In this document: positions 62,317-64,000 of the stretch, piece after piece | Layout of the letters: each line of letters begins with the position of its first letter | Position numbering within the stretch: the first letter of the stretch is position 1 | Source: Bacteroidales bacterium | Lineage (GTDB): Bacteria > Bacteroidota > Bacteroidia > Bacteroidales > UBA3824 | Direction: 5' to 3' | Length of the DNA stretch: 64,000 bases | Assembly (NCBI GenBank): GCA_017412115.1 | Contig: JAFPYR010000083.1 | Location: 1-64,000 of the forward strand | The notes under the pieces: model-generated | What the model saw: the letters and a program-made list of their open reading frames with translations, nothing else | Told to the model about the DNA's origin: nothing | Databases searched by the model: none | Made by a program: the position numbers and the translations under genes

Positions 62317-64000
62317 ATGAAACGAAATTATTTAGTGCTGACATTGATTTTTGCGGCTTGTTTTTTCGCTCAAGCGTTTTCGCAGTCAGCTCCAAAAATC
62401 AAAAAAAGCGAATTTTTGAATATAGATGCCGGCAAAAAAGAGGCTTGGAAGGCTGTTAAAATCGGTAACAAACATTACAAAAAGGGCGGTGTCGGACATT
62501 ACAGAATTGCCGCCGCTAATTATTTGACAGCATTGGATTACAACGAAATGTATGCTCCGCTGCTTTTTAGATGCGGTGTGAGCGAGTTGATGTCGGGTTT
62601 TGACTACCTTGCGTTAAGACATTTGACCGATGCTTATGATTTTTCCTCGTCCGTTGCGCCGGATTGTCAGTATTGGCTCGGTGTTTCAAAACAGCATCTT
62701 AATATGTTTGATGAGGCACGCCGCGATTTGGACGAATGTTCAAGTATGTTTGATAAAAAAACGGCTAAAATTTTAAGAAATTCCGTTGCTTTGAGATTAA
62801 CGCAGTGCGATTTGGGAATTATGCTAAAAAATGTTCCCGATTTGGCTGTCGTTCAGTGGGTTGACGGCGATGTTAATAACGAGATGCCGCAACTTGCTCC
62901 CGTTTTTTCTAATATGGATTCGTCATTGTATTTCGGCTCTAAAGTCTTGGATGGCAACGTTTCTAAAAAAATCGGAAAAGACGGCGATCCTAATTCTGAT
63001 ATTTTCTTTGCCAAAGCTCAAAATGGCAAATTCGTTGATTTGCAAAACCCTCAGAAAAAACTTAACAAATCTTGTTCTGATTATCCCGTTAATATGAATC
63101 TTAACGGTCTTAGAATGTTCGTCTTAAAAAAAGAGAAAAAAATTTTTCAGTTTTACCGTAAGAGCGAAAATTCCAAATTTCTCTCTGCCGGAAAAATTAT
63201 GAAAAAAGTCATATCGCTCTCATTTTCAAAAGATTCGTCAATGATTTTGTTTTGTACCGACAAGGGAAATGGTCAAGGCGGTTTTGATATTTGGTATTCT
63301 AAAAAAATGCGTTCAAAGGGTGGAAAATACGGCAAACCTCAAAATTTGGGCGAAGTTGTTAATTCTCAATACAACGAAGTTTGGGCTACTTTCGGCAGCA
63401 ACGACACCGTTATTTATTTTGCCTCAGACGGTCAGTTGAGTGTCGGAGGTTTCGACATTTTGAAAACCTCTTACAAAAACGGAAAATGGAACAAACCCGT
63501 AAATCTCGGTTTAGGAATCAATTCGGGTACTGACGAAAACTTTTTTCAACTCTCTCCCGGTGAAACAAGAATCGGTTATTATTGTTCAAAACAGCAGGGC
63601 GGAAAAGGCGATTACGATATTTATAAAGTTTTGCTCTTGAATGAGGCTATCGTACAATTGCCGCCGATTGTTCCTTTTATTTTGGCTGCCGATTTGGCTA
63701 AAGAGCCGATTATGAAATTGGAAGAGCCCGAAATTATCAGAACAATGCGTTTGACCGTTGTGAAAGGCAAAGTTACTGATTATGACGGTCTTAAAAATCT
63801 TTATGCTCAAATTACAATTACCGACAACGCAACTAATAAGGTAATGCAGCAGATTATGACCGATTCCGAGACGGGCGATTATACCGTAATGTTGGAATCG
63901 GGGAAAAACTATGCAATGACAGTTTCTTCCGACGGTTATTTGTTTCACAGCGAAAACTTTGACATTCCTCAAACCACTTCTTATCAAGAGATTAAAAAAG
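62317..64000 (+). CDS. PorE-like TPR/PD40/CRD envelope protein (3' part beyond the window)
   Basis: The frame runs open from ATG 62317 to the window end, at least 561 residues. A signal peptide ends near residue 23 (FAQAFS/Q). An N-terminal helical TPR-like region (about 35-165) is followed by PD40/WD40-like beta-propeller segments with FGSKVLDGNVSKK, LFCTDKGNGQGGFDIWYSKK, IYFASDGQLSVGGFDILKT and GYYCSKQQGGKGDYDIYK. From about residue 475 a carboxypeptidase-regulatory-like domain begins (VVKGKVTDYDGLKNLYAQITI). This order matches PorE and related OmpA-family proteins of type IX secretion, whose C-terminal OmpA domain would lie outside the window. A FAAC at 12-15 is a poor lipobox. PorE identity is a suggestion, not established. 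Confidence 0.78.
   Translation, partial: MKRNYLVLTLIFAACFFAQAFSQSAPKIKKSEFLNIDAGKKEAWKAVKIGNKHYKKGGVGHYRIAAANYLTALDYNEMYAPLLFRCGVSELMSGFDYLALRHLTDAYDFSSSVAPDCQYWLGVSKQHLNMFDEARRDLDECSSMFDKKTAKILRNSVALRLTQCDLGIMLKNVPDLAVVQWVDGDVNNEMPQLAPVFSNMDSSLYFGSKVLDGNVSKKIGKDGDPNSDIFFAKAQNGKFVDLQNPQKKLNKSCSDYPVNMNLNGLRMFVLKKEKKIFQFYRKSENSKFLSAGKIMKKVISLSFSKDSSMILFCTDKGNGQGGFDIWYSKKMRSKGGKYGKPQNLGEVVNSQYNEVWATFGSNDTVIYFASDGQLSVGGFDILKTSYKNGKWNKPVNLGLGINSGTDENFFQLSPGETRIGYYCSKQQGGKGDYDIYKVLLLNEAIVQLPPIVPFILAADLAKEPIMKLEEPEIIRTMRLTVVKGKVTDYDGLKNLYAQITITDNATNKVMQQIMTDSETGDYTVMLESGKNYAMTVSSDGYLFHSENFDIPQTTSYQEIKK

Overview
This window is AT-rich and Bacteroidota in character, most likely order Bacteroidales; family and genus cannot be resolved from the sequence. 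The signs are three SusC/SusD pairs, lipoproteins with a Cys at residue 20-23, GldD and GldE homologues beside ssb, a bacterial geranylgeranylglyceryl-phosphate synthase, and promoters of the TTTG-N19-21-TAnnTTTG type with almost no Shine-Dalgarno sequences. No rRNA, tRNA, CRISPR array or complete insertion sequence was seen.

Layout. 1-14.3 kb (+): two neighbouring SusC/SusD outer-membrane uptake pairs whose receptors share an almost identical N-terminus. The second pair is followed by three small surface lipoproteins, each with one InlB-B-type module; two of them also carry BspA-like leucine-rich repeats. A strong terminator closes this block. 14.4-15.3 kb: a scar with two consecutive hairpins and a truncated, frameshifted Rpn/PD-(D/E)XK 'transposase' gene. 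15.3-17.5 kb (-): iorA-iorB, indolepyruvate ferredoxin oxidoreductase. 17.6-25.6 kb (-): a compact polysaccharide utilisation locus, susC-susD-susE-like-GH53, predicted to take up and cut beta-1,4-galactan. 26-29 kb (-): a secreted C1-family peptidase, recA and udk. 29.1-31 kb (+): grpE-dnaJ. 31-34.5 kb (-): tgt, an LptF/LptG-type permease and dprA. 34.6-37 kb (+): a glycosyltransferase, an ECF-type sigma factor and rsmG. 37-39.8 kb (-): aspS, an orphan 110-residue gene and a metallo-beta-lactamase-fold hydrolase. 40-45 kb: an AAA-ATPase/PD-(D/E)XK protein, tadA, a PAP2 phosphatase and a solitary ilvD.

45-49.5 kb (+): a small membrane protein, a secreted caspase-fold protein that has lost both catalytic residues, and a patatin phospholipase fused to a predicted outer-membrane barrel. 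49.5-53.2 kb (-): ssb, gldE, gldD, a phosphopantetheinyl transferase broken by one in-frame TAA, and the GGGP synthase. 53.2-56.5 kb: a membrane-anchored protein with C-terminal MORN-like repeats, convergent with mltG. 56.6 kb to the end (+): a 1537-residue STAND-like NTPase with a very long TPR array, a secreted TPR protein and a PorE-like envelope protein cut by the window edge.

Most of the window is housekeeping plus glycan uptake. The less ordinary parts are the pseudo-caspase/patatin operon, the NTPase-TPR/PorE-like operon, the three-lipoprotein cassette and the interrupted phosphopantetheinyl transferase. Nothing here is proven to be a new system.
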